Below, piece after piece: positions 5,907-6,050 of a stretch of DNA of 6,050 nt (positions are counted from its first letter, which is position 1; each line of letters begins with the position of its first letter). This DNA comes from Myxococcota bacterium (GTDB lineage: Bacteria; Myxococcota_C; UBA6777), in contig CAUJFU010000201.1 in the NCBI GenBank assembly GCA_963169055.1, positions 1 through 6,050 on the forward strand, read 5' to 3'. The notes under the pieces are model-generated. The model had not been told where the DNA came from and searched no databases. It saw only the letters and a program-made list of their open reading frames with translations. The position numbers and the translations under genes are program-made.

Positions 5907-6050
5907 TCTGGTCAACGACCCACCCCTAAAGGGGCGGGCTTGTGAAAGCAAGCCCGGTTGACCAGACGACAACAGAGGAAGTGGCGCAAGCCAAGTTGTT
6001 GTACACGATAGAGAGTATGTAGAGACCCTCGGATGCCGCCTCAGTTCGGG
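5907..6050 (+). ncRNA. Candidate structured RNA, possibly HEARO/omega-RNA-like (runs off the right edge)
   Basis: A perfect 10-bp stem, TCTGGTCAAC (5907-5916) with GTTGACCAGA (5957-5966), encloses two hairpins. One is CCCC (5923-5926)/GGGG (5931-5934) with loop TAAA. The other is CGGGCTTG (5935-5942)/CAAGCCCG (5949-5956), whose loop is a GAAA tetraloop closed by a T-G wobble. Together they form a three-way junction. Right after it, ACAACA (5969-5974) pairs with TGTTGT (5997-6002) around a TGGC/GCCA hairpin (5982-5993) with a GCAA tetraloop. GNRA loops appear only when read on the + strand, so a rightward transcript is favoured. The last 48 bp contain further GC-rich blocks with no resolved partner. 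The multi-hairpin form in a gene-free gap recalls HEARO RNAs, the omega-RNA found upstream of IscB nucleases. That identity rests on general resemblance and is unproven. Alternatives are another IS200/IS605-type element end, part of a group II intron, or a cis-regulatory leader. Confidence 0.55.

Larger units (their letters stand above)
5752..6050. other. Gene-free right end of the window
   Basis: No credible coding frame begins or ends here. The first 150 bp hold a 12-bp perfect palindrome (5803-5814) and no clear terminator for the gene ending at 5751. From 5907 onward the sequence is dense with nested inverted repeats described as a candidate structured RNA. A 60-codon minus-strand frame (5790-5972) crosses this structure and has no protein-like character. 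Confidence 0.6.

Noticed and set aside
5907-5966. Intrinsic transcription terminator for the 191-residue gene
   Set aside because: The stem is over 150 bp downstream of the stop, is branched rather than a simple hairpin, and is followed by ACGACAACAG, not a T-run.
5752-6050. Start of a group II intron
   Set aside because: No GTGYG-type 5' boundary was found before the structured part and no domain V is visible. It stays only as an alternative because the element is cut by the window edge.

Overview
The window looks like chromosomal DNA of a Gram-negative bacterium. A TonB-dependent outer-membrane receptor is cut by the left edge, so the cell has an outer membrane. GC content is intermediate by eye, and the + strand is C-rich over long stretches. 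The receptor carries an extra N-terminal beta-sandwich-like domain of a kind I associate with Myxococcota and related deltaproteobacterial groups, but I cannot assign a taxon. No rRNA, tRNA or phylogenetic marker gene is present.

Layout, left to right. (1) 1-1217, minus strand: the N-terminal 405 residues of a TonB-dependent receptor; its C-terminus lies off the left edge. (2) 1218-1610: a 393-bp gap with two GCAATTGC palindromes near the receptor start and a pair of adjacent GC-rich hairpins (1400-1442) that look like a dispersed palindromic repeat. (3) 1611-2519, plus strand: a BtpA/SgcQ-family TIM-barrel protein. (4) 2520-2954: a non-coding gap dominated by a 42-bp tandem repeat array (six units plus a stub). 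Four units carry a two-tier G-quadruplex motif on the minus strand. (5) 2955-3881, plus: an Rpn/PD-(D/E)XK nuclease-family protein with a run of EEGR repeats. (6) 3894-5072, minus: an all-TPR protein, convergent with the nuclease gene and only 12 bp from it. (7) 5176-5751, plus: an uncharacterised 191-residue protein, divergent from the TPR gene, whose N-terminal half resembles the NADAR signature. (8) 5752-6050: no gene, but a strongly structured sequence begins at about 5907 and runs into the right edge.

The genes do not form an operon: orientations alternate, and no two neighbours share a pathway I recognise. The most interesting part is the right edge. A 10-bp perfect outer stem encloses two hairpins and is followed by a further stem-loop. 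Two of its loops are GNRA tetraloops when read on the + strand, so it is probably an RNA transcribed rightward. Its position and shape suggest the 5' part of a mobile-element RNA, possibly a HEARO/omega-RNA preceding an IscB-type nuclease, but the associated gene, if any, is outside the window. Second in interest are the 42-bp array and the NADAR-like orphan.
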